Assembly: GCF_023684385.1 (NCBI RefSeq)
Contig: NZ_JAGSOJ010000001.1
Location: 953,146 to 1,017,145, forward strand
Direction: 5' to 3'
Source: Oceanirhabdus seepicola
GTDB taxonomy: Bacteria; Bacillota; Clostridia; Clostridiales; Clostridiaceae
Length of the DNA: 64,000 bases
Shown here piece after piece: positions 53,739 to 64,000 of the stretch (positions are counted from its first letter, which is position 1; the number at the start of each line of letters is the position of its first letter). Both the position numbers and the translations under genes were made by a program. The notes beneath the pieces were generated by a model, which saw nothing but the letters and a program-made list of their open reading frames with translations, did no database searches and was not told the DNA's origin.

Positions 53739-53767
53739 TGAGTCTTTTGAAAATATTAAATTACTAA

Positions 53768-55891
53768 TTATAATTTAAAATTACTTATTTCCTTTGTCAT
53801 TTTATCAGTCATATTACTTAATTTTTGAGCGATTTTAGTTACTTCTTCTGTCGAAGCTTTAACTTCTTCAGTTGATGCTGATATTTCTTCATTTGATGCT
53901 GAAATCTCTTCTGCAATGGAAGATGCATTATCAATTTTGCCCAAAATATTATTCTTATTGTTGTTTAAATTTATTGCAGAACTATTTACAACGTCTATCT
54001 TAGGAATTATTTCATCCAAGGCCTTTATTATCTTTTTAAATGACTCTATTACAACATTTATATCTGTTTTTTGATTATTTAATTCATCATTAACTGTATT
54101 TGTAGTATCTACCATTATGTTTGTATCATTTGTTATTTTATCAATTAATATATTAATATTTTCAGATGAAGCTTTTGACTGTTCAGCTAATTTTCTAATT
54201 TCATCTGCCACAACTGAAAAACCTTTTCCCGCTTCCCCAGCTCTTGCAGCCTCAATTGCTGCATTTAATGCTAATAAATTTGTTTGATCTGCTATACTGT
54301 TTATTAAATTTGTTATTTCATTAATCTTACTCATATTTGAATTAAGTGCTGAAATCTTAGAAAGTAAATTTTCGAAAGTGTCACTAACCTTACTTACAGA
54401 CATTGTAAAGGTTTTCATATTACTACTGCTTTCATTAGCCAGAGTTGATACATCTTTAGCATTTGAATCAACATTATCTATCGCATGTACAATATTATCT
54501 AATTCTTCACCAAATTCATTCAATATTTGATTAATATTAGCTAAATCTTCTGCTTGTGATTGAGAACCTTTTGCCCCTTCCTCTATTACATCAGATACAT
54601 TCTCAGCTAAAGAAGACATTTCTTCTGATGCAGCACTTAGAGTAGCAGCTTCATCATCAATAATATTAGAATTTTCTTTTATATTACCTACAACTGTCCT
54701 CAAAACTTTTCTAGTGTTAAACAATGCTCTAGACATTACGCCTATCTCGTCATTATATTTTAATAATCTTTCATAACCTGATGCATAATCTAACTCTAAT
54801 TTTTCTGTTTTAGTTATTAATTCTGTTACTCTTATTATTGGTTTTGAAATGCTTCGTCCTAAATATAAGCTCACAGCTATTGATATTATTACAATTACCA
54901 ATGATATTAATATCATAAAAGTTCTAGCTGAATTCATCTCTTGAAATATCTCATCTCTTGAAACTGTAAGAGCTATAATATTACCATTAGCAACTCGTGT
55001 AAAACTCAGTATTTTATCTTCACCATGATATTTATATTTTATTGTGTCTGACTCTTTTTCCCTCATTTTATCAGTTAAAAATTTCAAATCTCCATTTAAT
55101 ACTTTGTCAAGACTCTCTCCCATATCAAAATTAGGGTGAACTAAAACATCATAATTTTCATCTAATAAGAAAGCATATCCCTTTTCATATACTTTGATAT
55201 TATTTATCTCATTTCTAAAGATATTGAAATCAAAGCTTGTACCTAGTACCGCTATTAGTGTATCACCTTCATATACAGGTATCTCATAAGAGATTATATC
55301 CCTATTAAAATCTTCCCAAAAATACGGCTTTAACCATAGAGGTTTCTTAGCATTTTTTGCAGCATAATACCAATCTGTCATTCCAGAATTAGGATCAAAA
55401 TCCTTCATTGTAAACATTGGTGCTCTTACTAAACTTCCATTCTTTGTTGAATAATCAACATCATGAGTAAATCCTATTAAATCAGGATTAAAAACAATAT
55501 ACAGACTTATAACATCATTGTTTTTGAGATTTTCCTTTACAACATTAGATAGCATTTCATCATATGTAGCTACATAATTAGGATCACTTTTAAACTTTTC
55601 CAAGTCAAATGTAGCATTTATTAATGAATTCAAACTTTTAAGTGAGCTTTCAGCACTTTCTAGTAAAACATCAAATTCATTAGATTTACTTTCAGAGAGT
55701 AACTCCAGTTGTTCTAAAGCATCACTTTCTAATATATCTCCTGTATGATTTACATTTATTATTGATAATGCTAAACAAGAAATAATTATCATTAATGTAA
55801 TTGTTACTGAAATTTTAGTACTTATTTTTCTAAAATTCATAAATGACTTTGTCCTATTGTTTTTCTTTTCTTTTTTAAACCTTTGTACCAT
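53768..55891 (-). CDS. methyl-accepting chemotaxis protein, tandem copy A
   Basis: 707 residues. TM1 (about 31-50), dCache-type sensor domain (about 55-330; [44 protein letters not shown]), TM2 ([14 protein letters not shown]), HAMP, and cytoplasmic hairpin with [19 protein letters not shown] and the glutamine/alanine methylation-helix repeats. GAGGAT site before the ATG. Nearly identical in its signalling half to copy B (56222-58345); the sensor domains are also close. Different from the two 665-residue receptors in the window. Confidence 0.9.
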   Translation of the reverse strand: MVQRFKKEKKNNRTKSFMNFRKISTKISVTITLMIIISCLALSIINVNHTGDILESDALEQLELLSESKSNEFDVLLESAESSLKSLNSLINATFDLEKFKSDPNYVATYDEMLSNVVKENLKNNDVISLYIVFNPDLIGFTHDVDYSTKNGSLVRAPMFTMKDFDPNSGMTDWYYAAKNAKKPLWLKPYFWEDFNRDIISYEIPVYEGDTLIAVLGTSFDFNIFRNEINNIKVYEKGYAFLLDENYDVLVHPNFDMGESLDKVLNGDLKFLTDKMREKESDTIKYKYHGEDKILSFTRVANGNIIALTVSRDEIFQEMNSARTFMILISLVIVIISIAVSLYLGRSISKPIIRVTELITKTEKLELDYASGYERLLKYNDEIGVMSRALFNTRKVLRTVVGNIKENSNIIDDEAATLSAASEEMSSLAENVSDVIEEGAKGSQSQAEDLANINQILNEFGEELDNIVHAIDNVDSNAKDVSTLANESSSNMKTFTMSVSKVSDTFENLLSKISALNSNMSKINEITNLINSIADQTNLLALNAAIEAARAGEAGKGFSVVADEIRKLAEQSKASSENINILIDKITNDTNIMVDTTNTVNDELNNQKTDINVVIESFKKIIKALDEIIPKIDVVNSSAINLNNNKNNILGKIDNASSIAEEISASNEEISASTEEVKASTEEVTKIAQKLSNMTDKMTKEISNFKL

Positions 55892-56026
55892 AAAATATCC
55901 TCTTTTCTTATAATTTTAATAATTGTTACTTTAGTTATATTTAAAATATTTAAAATACAATTAAAATAACAAGACAAAATGTAATAATACTGTAAGTTAT
56001 ATTATAATTTCTACACTAGCATTACT

Positions 56027-56054
56027 ATTATATCAATATATAGGATATTTTCAA
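56027..56054 (-). promoter_or_regulatory. promoter of chemoreceptor copy A
   Basis: Minus strand TTGAAA (56049-56054), 16-bp spacer, TATAAT (56027-56032); identical elements at 58477-58504. Confidence 0.6.
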
Positions 56055-56167
56055 GAAATATATGTATTTTTGTCTTAATTTATACTTTGATGTCATTTGT
56101 TATTGCTTTACCGTGTTAAAAGAACTTCCTGCTTATTTTTAGTAATAATATTCTATATACGTTAAAA

Positions 56168-56188
56168 GGTAGTGGATTACCCACTACC
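56168..56188 (-). terminator. terminator of the chemoreceptor gene at 56222
   Basis: GGTAGTGG/CCACTACC hairpin identical to the one at 53718; confirms the duplication unit includes the terminator. Confidence 0.75.
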
Positions 56189-56221
56189 TTAAATTCTTTA
56201 AATATATGATTATAATTATAA

Positions 56222-58345
56222 TTATAATTTAAAATTACTTACTTCCTTTGTCATTTTATCAGTCATATTACTTAATTTTTGAGCGATTTTAGTTACTTCT
56301 TCTGAAGAAGTTTTAACTTCTTCAGTTGATGCTGATATTTCTTCATTTGATGCTGAAATTTCTTCTGCAATAGAAGATGTATTATCAATTTTTTCTAAAA
56401 TATTATTCTTGTTGTTGTTTAAATTTATTGCCGAACTATTTACAACATCTATTTTAGGAATTATTTCATCTAAGGCTTTTATTATCTTTTTAAATGACTC
56501 TATTACAACATTTATATCTGTTTTTTGATTATTTAATTCATCATTAACTGTATTTGTAGTATCTACCATTATGTTTGTATCATTTGTTATTTTATCAATT
56601 AATGTATTAATATTTTCAGATGAAGCTTTTGACTGTTCAGCTAATTTTCTAATTTCATCAGCTACAACAGAAAAACCTTTTCCCGCTTCCCCAGCTCTTG
56701 CAGCCTCAATTGCTGCATTTAATGCTAGTAGATTTGTTTGGTCTGCTATACTGTTGATTAGATTTGTTATTTCATTAATCTTACTCATATTTGAATTAAG
56801 TGCTGAAATTTTAGAAAGTAAATTTTCAAAAGTATCACTAACCTTACCTACAGACATTGTAAAGGTTTTCATATTACTACCACTTTCATTAGCCAGCGTT
56901 GATACATCTTTAGCATTTGAATCAACATTATCTATTGCTTGTACAATGTTATCTAATTCTTCACCAAATTCATTCAATATTTGATTAATATTAGCTAAAT
57001 CTTCTGCTTGTGATTGAGAGCCTTTTGCCCCCTCCTCTATTACATCAGATACATTTTCAGCTAAAGAAGACATTTCTTCTGATGAAGCACTTAAAGTAGC
57101 AGCTTCATTATCAATAACATTAGAATTTTCTTTTATATTACCTATAACTTTTCTCAAAACTTTTCTAGTGTTAAACAGTGCTCTAGACATTATACCTATC
57201 TCATCATTATATTTTAATAAGTTTTCATAATCTGAAGCATAGGATAAATCTAATTCTTCTGTTTTAGTTATTAATTCTGTTACTCTTACTATTGGTTTTG
57301 AAATGCTTCGCCCTAAAAATGAACTCATAGCTATAGATATAATTACAATTACTAAACTTACTATTATCATAAAAAACATAGCAGAATTCATCTCTTGAAA
57401 TATCTCTTTTTTTGAAACTGTAAGAGCTATAATATTACCATTAGCTACTCGTGTAAAACTCATTATTTTCTCTTGACCATCATATTTATATTTTATTGTG
57501 TCTGACTCTTTTTCACTCATTTTAGCAGTTATAGTTTTAAATTTTCCATTTAATACTTTGTCAAAACACTCTCCCATAGCAAGAGTATGATGAACTAAAA
57601 CATCATAATTTTGGTCTAATAAGAAAGCATATCCCTCTTCATATACTTTTATATCATTTATCTCATTTCTAAAGATATTAAAATCAAAGCTTGTACCTAA
57701 TACTGCTAGTAGTTCACCATCTTGATATATAGGTATCTCATAAGAGATTATATCCCTATTAAAATCTTCCCAAAAATATGGCTTTAACCATAGAGGTTTC
57801 TTAGCATTTTTTGCAGCATAATACCAATCTGTCTTTCCAGAATTGGGTTCAAAATCCTTCATTGTAAACATTGGTGCTCTTACCAAACTTCCATCCTTTA
57901 TTGAATAATTAACATCATAAGTAAATCCTATTAAATCAGGATTGAAAACAACATACATACTTAAAACATCATTATTTTCGATATTTTCCTCTACAACTTT
58001 AGATATCACTCCATCATATGTAGCTACATAGTTAGGGTCACTTTTAAACTGTTCAAAGTCAAATGTAGCATTTATCAATGAACTGAAACTCTTAAGTGAG
58101 CTTTCAGCACTTTCAAGTAAAACATCAAATTCATTAGATTTACTTTGAGAGAGTAACTCTAGTTGTTCTAAAGCATCACTTTCTAATATATCTCCTGTGT
58201 GATTTGCATTTATTAATGATAATGTTAAAGAAGAAATAATTATCATTAATGTAATTGCCACTGTAATTTTAGTACTTATCTTCCTAAAATTCATAAATGA
58301 CTTTGTACTATTGTTTTCATTTTCTTTTTTTGACTTTTGTAACAT
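56222..58345 (-). CDS. methyl-accepting chemotaxis protein, tandem copy B
   Basis: 707 residues, same length and architecture as copy A: TM1, dCache, TM2 ([14 protein letters not shown]), HAMP, signalling hairpin. The cytoplasmic domain differs from copy A at only scattered positions, while the sensor domain carries more changes (for example [16 protein letters not shown] versus [16 protein letters not shown]). The GAGGTT site precedes the ATG. Both copies have their own promoter and terminator, so they are independently expressed. Confidence 0.9.
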   Translation of the reverse strand: MLQKSKKENENNSTKSFMNFRKISTKITVAITLMIIISSLTLSLINANHTGDILESDALEQLELLSQSKSNEFDVLLESAESSLKSFSSLINATFDFEQFKSDPNYVATYDGVISKVVEENIENNDVLSMYVVFNPDLIGFTYDVNYSIKDGSLVRAPMFTMKDFEPNSGKTDWYYAAKNAKKPLWLKPYFWEDFNRDIISYEIPIYQDGELLAVLGTSFDFNIFRNEINDIKVYEEGYAFLLDQNYDVLVHHTLAMGECFDKVLNGKFKTITAKMSEKESDTIKYKYDGQEKIMSFTRVANGNIIALTVSKKEIFQEMNSAMFFMIIVSLVIVIISIAMSSFLGRSISKPIVRVTELITKTEELDLSYASDYENLLKYNDEIGIMSRALFNTRKVLRKVIGNIKENSNVIDNEAATLSASSEEMSSLAENVSDVIEEGAKGSQSQAEDLANINQILNEFGEELDNIVQAIDNVDSNAKDVSTLANESGSNMKTFTMSVGKVSDTFENLLSKISALNSNMSKINEITNLINSIADQTNLLALNAAIEAARAGEAGKGFSVVADEIRKLAEQSKASSENINTLIDKITNDTNIMVDTTNTVNDELNNQKTDINVVIESFKKIIKALDEIIPKIDVVNSSAINLNNNKNNILEKIDNTSSIAEEISASNEEISASTEEVKTSSEEVTKIAQKLSNMTDKMTKEVSNFKL

Positions 58346-58476
58346 AAAATAACCTCTTTTCTTATTATTTTAATAATTGTTACTTTAAATATATTTAAAA
58401 TATTAAAAATATAACCAAAGTTACAATACACAAGTTAAAATTACTGGATATTTTACTACAATTTGTATCCTACATC

Positions 58477-58504
58477 ATTATATCAATATATAGGATATTT
58501 TCAA
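58477..58504 (-). promoter_or_regulatory. promoter of chemoreceptor copy B
   Basis: Minus strand TTGAAA (58499-58504), 16-bp spacer, TATAAT (58477-58482). Confidence 0.6.
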
Positions 58505-58664
58505 GAAATATATGTATCTTTATCTTAATATATACTTTGTTATCATAATATGAAAAATTTCATCGCTCAGTATTCTTTTTTTCTTAAGGAACCAGTAAAA
58601 ACGACCTAAACAAATACAATTTTCATATAAAGTATTAAAAATTTGTAAAATAAGGACGTTGTGA

Positions 58665-58693
58665 TTGTATATGGTAATACATTTAGATATAAT
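58665..58693 (+). promoter_or_regulatory. promoter of CPBP protease gene 2
   Basis: TTGTAT, 17-bp spacer, TATAAT, 35 bp before the ATG. The 58346-58664 stretch holds this and the divergent chemoreceptor promoter and nothing else recognised. Confidence 0.6.
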
Positions 58694-58727
58694 AGAGCGG
58701 ACGTTAATTATTAAGGAGACTTAGACT

Positions 58728-59654
58728 ATGGAAAATATGACAGACTTAAACCTTCATGTACAATCTAAAAAAGATAACACCATTTTTAAGGTACATACTT
58801 TTTTCTTCCTTATGATGGCTTGGTCAATATCAATGCAATTTGTTCCTCTACCTGATTGGACTTATCAACCCATAGCAATTTTTCTACCTTGTGTAGTATA
58901 TTTTATATATGATAAACAAGCCTTTAAAAGAATATGTACTGGATATAAACCATTAAAAATCCGTGCTATTTTAATTATTCCATTGATATGGATGTGTATG
59001 TTACCTTTAAAAATCACCATCATTTCTACGTACGACTTTTTATTTGGAAATGAATTGTCTACTATAGTCTCTTCCCATACTGTAAGTAATCCATGGGTGT
59101 TAATACTACTAACAGCTGTAACTCCAGCTATATTTGAAGAATTAATAATGAGAGGAATTATTTTGGATGGATATAGAAATAAAAAAATACATATTGCAGC
59201 TATAATGAATGGACTTATATTTGGAATGATGCACCTAAATACATTTCAATTTGTACATACCTTTATAAGTGGAATTGTAATGACTTACTTAGTGTATATA
59301 ACAGGTTCTATTTTTTCTTCAATGCTATTACACTTTATAAATAATTCATTTCCTCAGTGGATGAATATTTTAAGTGGACCAGCTGTATCAGAAACAGCTG
59401 AATCTACCAGTGCTTCAAGTGTTACTAGTATTTCAACTTTAATTATTATGGCTATTTTTGCTGTGATTGGCTTATTTATTACTACTAAACTATTTAAGAA
59501 ATTATGTGAAATATATAATGTAAATATTAAGGAAAATAACAAAATCAAAGTATTTTCTGATGAAAAAATTATTAACTTTCCATTCATTGGTGTAATAATA
59601 CTATTCATAGGATTTAGTTTATTTATTATTCTTAGAGTAAAAGGACTTATGTAA
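58728..59654 (+). CDS. CPBP-family intramembrane metalloprotease (CAAX-like), copy 2
   Basis: 308 residues, closely similar to copy 1 along its length, with EELIMR, FGMMH and HFINN catalytic motifs intact. The segments DGYRNKK, HIAAIMNGLIFG and LVYITGSIFSS are almost identical. Differences concentrate near the C-terminal loop (SGPAVSETAESTSASS). AAGGAG site upstream and an independent terminator follow, so it is a separate unit from the oligopeptide transporter genes. Confidence 0.85.
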   Translation: MENMTDLNLHVQSKKDNTIFKVHTFFFLMMAWSISMQFVPLPDWTYQPIAIFLPCVVYFIYDKQAFKRICTGYKPLKIRAILIIPLIWMCMLPLKITIISTYDFLFGNELSTIVSSHTVSNPWVLILLTAVTPAIFEELIMRGIILDGYRNKKIHIAAIMNGLIFGMMHLNTFQFVHTFISGIVMTYLVYITGSIFSSMLLHFINNSFPQWMNILSGPAVSETAESTSASSVTSISTLIIMAIFAVIGLFITTKLFKKLCEIYNVNIKENNKIKVFSDEKIINFPFIGVIILFIGFSLFIILRVKGLM

Positions 59655-59681
59655 AAGTTATTACCTATTACAAGTAAATAA

Positions 59682-59723
59682 AAACAGACATGTTTGTCTT
59701 TTAAGATAAACTTGTCTGTTTTT
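59682..59723. terminator. terminator between CPBP protease 2 and the opp operon
   Basis: AAAACAGACA (59682-59691) pairs with TGTCTGTTTT (59714-59723); bidirectional for the convergent genes. Confidence 0.8.
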
Positions 59724-59765
59724 TAGCTCCAGTAATAGCTACTAAACCTTAGCTATATTAGATAT

Positions 59766-60755
59766 TCATATTAAATGACAAGCCACAAAATGCCCCTTAC
59801 ATACTTCTCTATATTCAGGTATCTGTTCACTACATATTTTCTTTGCATATGGACACCTTGTATGAAATCTACATCCAAATGGAATATCCGCTGGACTTGG
59901 TACAACTCCCTTTAACCTAATTCTCTCTTTCTTCATGCTAGGATGTGAAACAGGTATTGATGATAATAACGCCTTTGTATATGGATGTTGTGGGTTTCTA
60001 TATATTTCTTCTGAATCACCTTTTTCTACTATAATACCTAAGTACATAACATGTATCTCATCACAGAAAAATCTTACTACATTTAAATTATGAGAAATAA
60101 ATAAATATGTAAGATTAAATTTATCTTTTAAATCTAGCATCAGGTTTAAAATTTGTGATTGAATCGAAACATCTAGTGCAGCCGTAGGCTCATCACATAC
60201 AATAAATTTTGGATTTAATGATAATGCTCGTCCTATCCCTATTCTCTGTCTCTGTCCTCCGCTGAATTCATGAGGATATCTAGTAATATAAGATGAATCC
60301 AATCCGCACATCTCTAATATTTCTTTAGCTTTATCTAAAGATTCTTTTCCTTTTGCTATATTATGCTTTTTTAAACCTTCAGTCAATATAGTCCCTACAT
60401 TCATACGCGGATCTAATGAAGCATATGGATCTTGAAATATTATCTGCATGTTTCTTCTTAAGCTTAACATCTCATCTCTTGATATTTTTATTTTATTTTC
60501 AACATCAAAAATTATCTTATCCTCAAATTTAACTAACCCTCCAGTGGGTTCTAATAAATTTAATATAGTTCTTCCTGTAGTTGATTTACCACATCCCGAT
60601 TCTCCAACAAGCCCCATAATTCTACCTTTAGATAATCTAAAGGAAACATCATCAACGGATTTAATATTGCCACATGTTCTAGAAAAAATCCCCTTCTTAA
60701 CAGGAAAATATTTCTTTAAGTTCTTCACTTCAAGTAAATAATCTTTATCATTCAT
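59766..60755 (-). CDS. oppF: oligopeptide ABC transporter ATPase
   Basis: 329 residues. Walker A GESGCGKST, signature FSGGQRQR, Walker B FIVCDEPTAALD, and the oligo/dipeptide C-terminal domain with cysteines (PFGCRFHTRCPYAKKIC). Starts three bases after the oppD stop, and is the last gene of the opp operon. Together with OppD it powers uptake by the OppB/OppC channel. Confidence 0.9.
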   Translation of the reverse strand: MNDKDYLLEVKNLKKYFPVKKGIFSRTCGNIKSVDDVSFRLSKGRIMGLVGESGCGKSTTGRTILNLLEPTGGLVKFEDKIIFDVENKIKISRDEMLSLRRNMQIIFQDPYASLDPRMNVGTILTEGLKKHNIAKGKESLDKAKEILEMCGLDSSYITRYPHEFSGGQRQRIGIGRALSLNPKFIVCDEPTAALDVSIQSQILNLMLDLKDKFNLTYLFISHNLNVVRFFCDEIHVMYLGIIVEKGDSEEIYRNPQHPYTKALLSSIPVSHPSMKKERIRLKGVVPSPADIPFGCRFHTRCPYAKKICSEQIPEYREVCKGHFVACHLI

Positions 60756-60758
60756 AAC

Positions 60759-61730
60759 CTATCCCTCATTTTCTGCATATAACCAGCATCTTACTTTATG
60801 ACCTTCTATTCTTCCAAATAACTCAGGTACTTTTACACTACAAATATCCTTGGATTTTTCACATCTTGGATTGAATGGACATCCTGCAGGCATATTATAG
60901 GGACTTGGCACCATTCCTAAAATTGAAAATAACCTTTCCCCTTTATTTATGTTATCTGTTCTTGATAACATAAGACCCTTTGAATATGGATGAAGTGAAT
61001 TATCAAAAAAATTATTAACATCAGTTTCTTCAACTATTTTTCCACCGTACATAACTGCAACTCTATCTGCTATTTCAGCTATTACATCTAAATCATGTGT
61101 TATAAATATAATTGAAGTCCTTAATTTTTTACTTATATCCTTTAATAAATCTATTATTTCTGCTTGAATAGTCACATCTAAAGCAGTTGTAGGTTCATCG
61201 GCTATCAATATTTTAGGATTACATGCAAGTGCCATAGCTATCACAACTCTTTGCCTCATACCACCACTTAACTCATAAGGATATTTTTTTAAGCTCTTTT
61301 CAGGGTTTGGTATCTGAACTAAATCTAAAAGCTTTATGACTCTTTCTCTTACTACTCTCCCCTTTAATTTTTCATGAATTTTGATTGTCTCTCCAATCTG
61401 CTCCTCAATTGTGAAAACCGGATTCAACGCTGTCATAGGCTCCTGATATATCATTGAAATCTTATTTCCTCTTATTTTGCACATTTCTTTTTCGGATAGT
61501 TTTAATAAGTCTATTCCTTCTAATAAAATTTTTCCACCTTCAATAATACCTTCTGGTTTAGGAACTAATCCCATTATAGAAAGAGAAGTTACACTTTTCC
61601 CACACCCCGATTCACCTACAAGTCCTAATATTTCACCTTCTCTTAATGAAAAAGATACATCATTTACAGAACGAACCTTTCCTCTTGAAGTATTAAAACT
61701 AGTTTTCAAATTCTTAACTTCTAGTAACAT
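60759..61730 (-). CDS. oppD: oligopeptide ABC transporter ATPase
   Basis: 323 residues with Walker A GESGCGKSV, signature LSGGMRQR, Walker B ILIADEPTTALD and the cysteine-rich oligopeptide C-terminal region (GCPFNPRCEKSKDIC). Nine bases after oppC. Forms the ATPase pair with OppF. Substrate range (dipeptide versus oligopeptide or nickel) cannot be told from the ATPase. Confidence 0.9.
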   Translation of the reverse strand: MLLEVKNLKTSFNTSRGKVRSVNDVSFSLREGEILGLVGESGCGKSVTSLSIMGLVPKPEGIIEGGKILLEGIDLLKLSEKEMCKIRGNKISMIYQEPMTALNPVFTIEEQIGETIKIHEKLKGRVVRERVIKLLDLVQIPNPEKSLKKYPYELSGGMRQRVVIAMALACNPKILIADEPTTALDVTIQAEIIDLLKDISKKLRTSIIFITHDLDVIAEIADRVAVMYGGKIVEETDVNNFFDNSLHPYSKGLMLSRTDNINKGERLFSILGMVPSPYNMPAGCPFNPRCEKSKDICSVKVPELFGRIEGHKVRCWLYAENEG

Positions 61731-61739
61731 ACTCTCCTC

Positions 61740-62633
61740 CTATACCTTTTCTTTAGGGTCTAATGCATCTCTAAGACCATCACCTAAAAAGTTTATTGAT
61801 AACACTGTAAGGAAAATCATTAATCCAGGAGGTATCCACAACCACCATTCATATTTCAATGTATTCATGCTTTGAGCTGCTGTAAGCATATTTCCCCAGC
61901 TAGGCTGAGGTGGTCTAACCCCCATTCCCAAAAAGCTTAAAGCCGATTCTGTAAGTATGGAATTGGCAATAGATAATGTAGCAGATACTAGAATAGGTGA
62001 TAATATATTTGGAAGTATATGTTTTAATATTACTTCATAATTATTCATTCCCAATGCTCTAGAAGCTTCAATAAACTCTCGCTCTTTCAGAGCCAAAACT
62101 TCTGCTCTTACAATTCTGGCTATGCTTGTCCAAGACAACATGGCTATAATAATAATTAAATTCCATACACTTGGACCTATAACAGCTGCTATTGTAACTG
62201 CAATCATAAAGAAAGGAAAACACATTATTACATCAACTATTCTCATAATAACGCTATCTACTATTCCACCATAATAGCCTGCTAAAGCCCCCAATACTGT
62301 GCCTATAAAAACCTGTATTAATGTAGCAAAAATTCCTACTCCTAAGGAAACTCTTCCTCCATAAATAAGTCTTGTGAATACATCTCTTCCTATTTCATCA
62401 GTTCCTAAAATATGTTCAGCACTTGGCTCAACACTAATGTTATATAAATCAATATCATCTATTTTATAGCTACTTAATAATGGAGCAAAAACTGCAAATA
62501 AAACTAATAATGTCAATACCACTGCTCCCACAATAGCTAATTTATTTTTTTTAAACTTTATAAATGCCATTTTACCCATAGATAAAGATCTATTCTCTTG
62601 ATCATTTGTACATATATTACTGCTCAAAGTCAT
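61740..62633 (-). CDS. oppC: oligopeptide ABC transporter permease
   Basis: 297 residues, six TM segments and the EAA loop EASRALGMNNYEVILKHILPN, which contacts the ATPases. The GTDEIGRDVFTRLIYGGRVSL region matches OppC/DppC. AAGGAGAG site before the ATG. Confidence 0.9.
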   Translation of the reverse strand: MTLSSNICTNDQENRSLSMGKMAFIKFKKNKLAIVGAVVLTLLVLFAVFAPLLSSYKIDDIDLYNISVEPSAEHILGTDEIGRDVFTRLIYGGRVSLGVGIFATLIQVFIGTVLGALAGYYGGIVDSVIMRIVDVIMCFPFFMIAVTIAAVIGPSVWNLIIIIAMLSWTSIARIVRAEVLALKEREFIEASRALGMNNYEVILKHILPNILSPILVSATLSIANSILTESALSFLGMGVRPPQPSWGNMLTAAQSMNTLKYEWWLWIPPGLMIFLTVLSINFLGDGLRDALDPKEKV

Positions 62634-62654
62634 TTCTCTCCTTTATATCTTTCT

Positions 62655-63620
62655 CTATTTATATGTAATTCTAGGATCTACTACTGCATATAAAATATCT
62701 GCCAGTAGATTAGATAATAATATTATCACTGCTATTATCATCAAAAGGCCCATTAAAAGTGGATAATCTCTATGTAATAGTGCTTCATAATTCAACCTTC
62801 CTATACCAGGCCAAACAAATATCGTTTCAGTAAGTAAAGCCCCTGAAAATAAAAATGGAATCTGCATACACAGTATTGTTATTAAAGGAATTAATGCATT
62901 TCTAAACCCATGCTTCCAGATTGACTTGCTTAAAGTTAACCCTTTTCCTCTGGCAGTTCTCATATAATCTTTATTTAATACCTCTAGCATAGATGCCCTA
63001 GTATATCTCATAAAAGAAGCCATCTGTAAAAATGCAAGAACCATCCCTGGAAGTATAATATGTTTTCCAATATCTATAATCTTTTCTAATCCTGTATAGT
63101 GCTCACCTATGGTTTGCATTCCCGAAACAGGAAAGATTTTAATATCAAAAGCTAACCATTTTATAAGAAGTAATCCAAAGAAAAATGCTGGAATAGATAT
63201 TCCTATAAGAGAAATTATAGTCACTATATAATCAAATATTGAATTTTTCTTAGCCGCTGAAATCACCCCTGAAGGTACAGCTATCAACATACTTACAAGT
63301 AATGCAAATGAAGATAATAAAATTGTGTTCCCCATTCTAGAATTAATAACATCTAACACAGGCGCTCCATAATAAATTGAGTATCCTAAATCACCCTTAA
63401 GAGCTCTAGTAATCCATTTTATATACTTAACATGAATAGGATCATAATATCCTACCTTCATAAGCATTTCTTCTAATACCTCTTTAGGCACTGAAGGATC
63501 AATCATTGTTGAATAAGGATTTCCAGGCTGCATATGTACAAGTGAAAATATTATAAGTGAAACTCCAAAAAGAACTCCAATAGTAATTAATAATCTTCTA
63601 ACAATAAACTTAAACATCAT
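62655..63620 (-). CDS. oppB: oligopeptide ABC transporter permease
   Basis: 321 residues, six TM segments, EAA loop RTARGKGLTLSKSIWKHGFRNALIP, and the OppB hallmark LGYSIYYG...VINSRMGNT. Starts at one of two adjacent ATGs after GAGGTGAA. It begins after a terminator that separates it from the binding-protein gene. Confidence 0.9.
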   Translation of the reverse strand: MMFKFIVRRLLITIGVLFGVSLIIFSLVHMQPGNPYSTMIDPSVPKEVLEEMLMKVGYYDPIHVKYIKWITRALKGDLGYSIYYGAPVLDVINSRMGNTILLSSFALLVSMLIAVPSGVISAAKKNSIFDYIVTIISLIGISIPAFFFGLLLIKWLAFDIKIFPVSGMQTIGEHYTGLEKIIDIGKHIILPGMVLAFLQMASFMRYTRASMLEVLNKDYMRTARGKGLTLSKSIWKHGFRNALIPLITILCMQIPFLFSGALLTETIFVWPGIGRLNYEALLHRDYPLLMGLLMIIAVIILLSNLLADILYAVVDPRITYK

Positions 63621-63661
63621 TTCACCTCGTAAATTTCATAAAAACTTCATTCATACACTGA

Positions 63662-63689
63662 AAAAAGGTGATACTAATATCACCTTTTT
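63662..63689 (-). terminator. internal terminator between binding protein and oppB
   Basis: AAAAAGGTGATA (63662-63673) and TATCACCTTTTT (63678-63689) pair perfectly. Partial termination after the binding-protein gene would give more binding protein than channel, a common opp arrangement. Confidence 0.8.
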
Positions 63690-63693
63690 ATTA

Positions 63694-64000
63694 TTATTCT
63701 TCTATATACCAATTTTCTACGTCTAAAAAATTTCCAAAAGTAACTGGGTTAAAATTCTTTAAATTAGGGTTATATGCTTTTACGATATTTTGGCAGTATA
63801 GATATACCCATGGAAGCTCTTTATTCATCAGTAGTCCAAATTGTTCATAAATCTCTTTACGCTCATTCATGTCTAATGTAGAAAGTCCATTTTCCATCAA
63901 TTTATCAGCTTCTTCATTTCTAAATGCTGATATATTCCATCCATAATCTCCTTTTTCGTCTGAAGCAGCAGTTGAATGCCAGTATGGTTTAGGGTCTGGG
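63694..64000 (-). CDS. oppA: oligopeptide-binding lipoprotein/protein C-terminus (partial)
   Basis: An open frame runs from the window edge to the stop at 63694. Readable C-terminal part: PDPKPYWHSTAAS, a Tyr-Gly-Trp-Asn pocket (DYGWNISAF), the RKEIYEQFGLLMNKELPWVYLY helix and the terminal FGNFLDVENWY, typical of SBP_bac_5 proteins. It supplies peptide to the OppBCDF complex encoded downstream. The signal sequence lies outside the window. Confidence 0.85.
   Translation of the reverse strand, partial: PDPKPYWHSTAASDEKGDYGWNISAFRNEEADKLMENGLSTLDMNERKEIYEQFGLLMNKELPWVYLYCQNIVKAYNPNLKNFNPVTFGNFLDVENWYIEE

Noticed and set aside
1..64000. tRNA, rRNA, CRISPR arrays, prophage or toxin-antitoxin pairs
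   Set aside because: None could be recognised; repeats present are hairpins or gene duplications, not regularly spaced arrays.

Overview
The window is AT-rich, has strong Shine-Dalgarno sites, and carries Firmicute-type gene families: LytTR/GHKL two-component pair, BceAB-like and BmrCD-like ABC transporters, many chemoreceptors, CPBP (CAAX-like) proteases, and a Pro-Pro endopeptidase closely resembling the Clostridioides difficile enzyme. This points to an anaerobic, probably motile member of the Clostridia; the species cannot be named from sequence reading alone. No rRNA, tRNA, CRISPR array or phage module was seen.

Layout. 1-4.8 kb: BceAB-type ABC transporter (permease cut by the window edge) divergent from a LytTR response regulator and GHKL sensor kinase. 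4.8-9.9 kb: small genes (two paralogous tiny membrane proteins, acetyltransferase, two Nudix hydrolases, an esterase-like protein, a putative SOS gene pair) with a non-autonomous IS200/IS605-like element and acetyltransferase fragments. 10-26 kb: a secreted PPEP metalloprotease with an extra N-terminal Ig-like domain, next to two giant secreted Ig-domain proteins (2638 and about 2199 aa). 26.7-28.5 kb: small membrane and secreted proteins plus gene remnants. 28.8-31.5 kb: ArsR, a CSC-motif permease, a thioredoxin-like protein and a COG0523 GTPase in one operon. 31.7-35.6 kb: NupC nucleoside transporter and a DUF990-type ABC exporter. 36-45.4 kb: chemoreceptor, Nudix, three acetyltransferases, a secreted beta-helix protein, a Fic remnant, a methyltransferase and a carboxypeptidase-regulatory-like protein. 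45.7-59.7 kb: two paralogous CPBP proteases bracketing a heterodimeric multidrug ABC exporter with an attenuator-like leader, three chemoreceptors and a SemiSWEET. 59.8-64 kb: oligopeptide ABC transporter (oppB-C-D-F order, binding protein cut by the window edge).

Themes. (1) Surface and secretion: PPEP plus giant Ig proteins suggests protease-controlled surface architecture, as known for PPEP-1 and its adjacent adhesin, although neither giant has an obvious canonical PPEP site. (2) Sensing: four full chemoreceptors, one deleted chemoreceptor copy, one two-component pair and peptide uptake. (3) A shared promoter architecture (a TTACAT direct repeat exactly 22 bp from a -10) drives three separated genes and defines a candidate regulon. 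(4) Drug or metal defence: BceAB, BmrCD and ArsR cassettes. (5) Conspicuous decay: at least eight short gene remnants, several with internal deletions, and a 74-bp near-identical duplication that now forms the 3' end of another gene.
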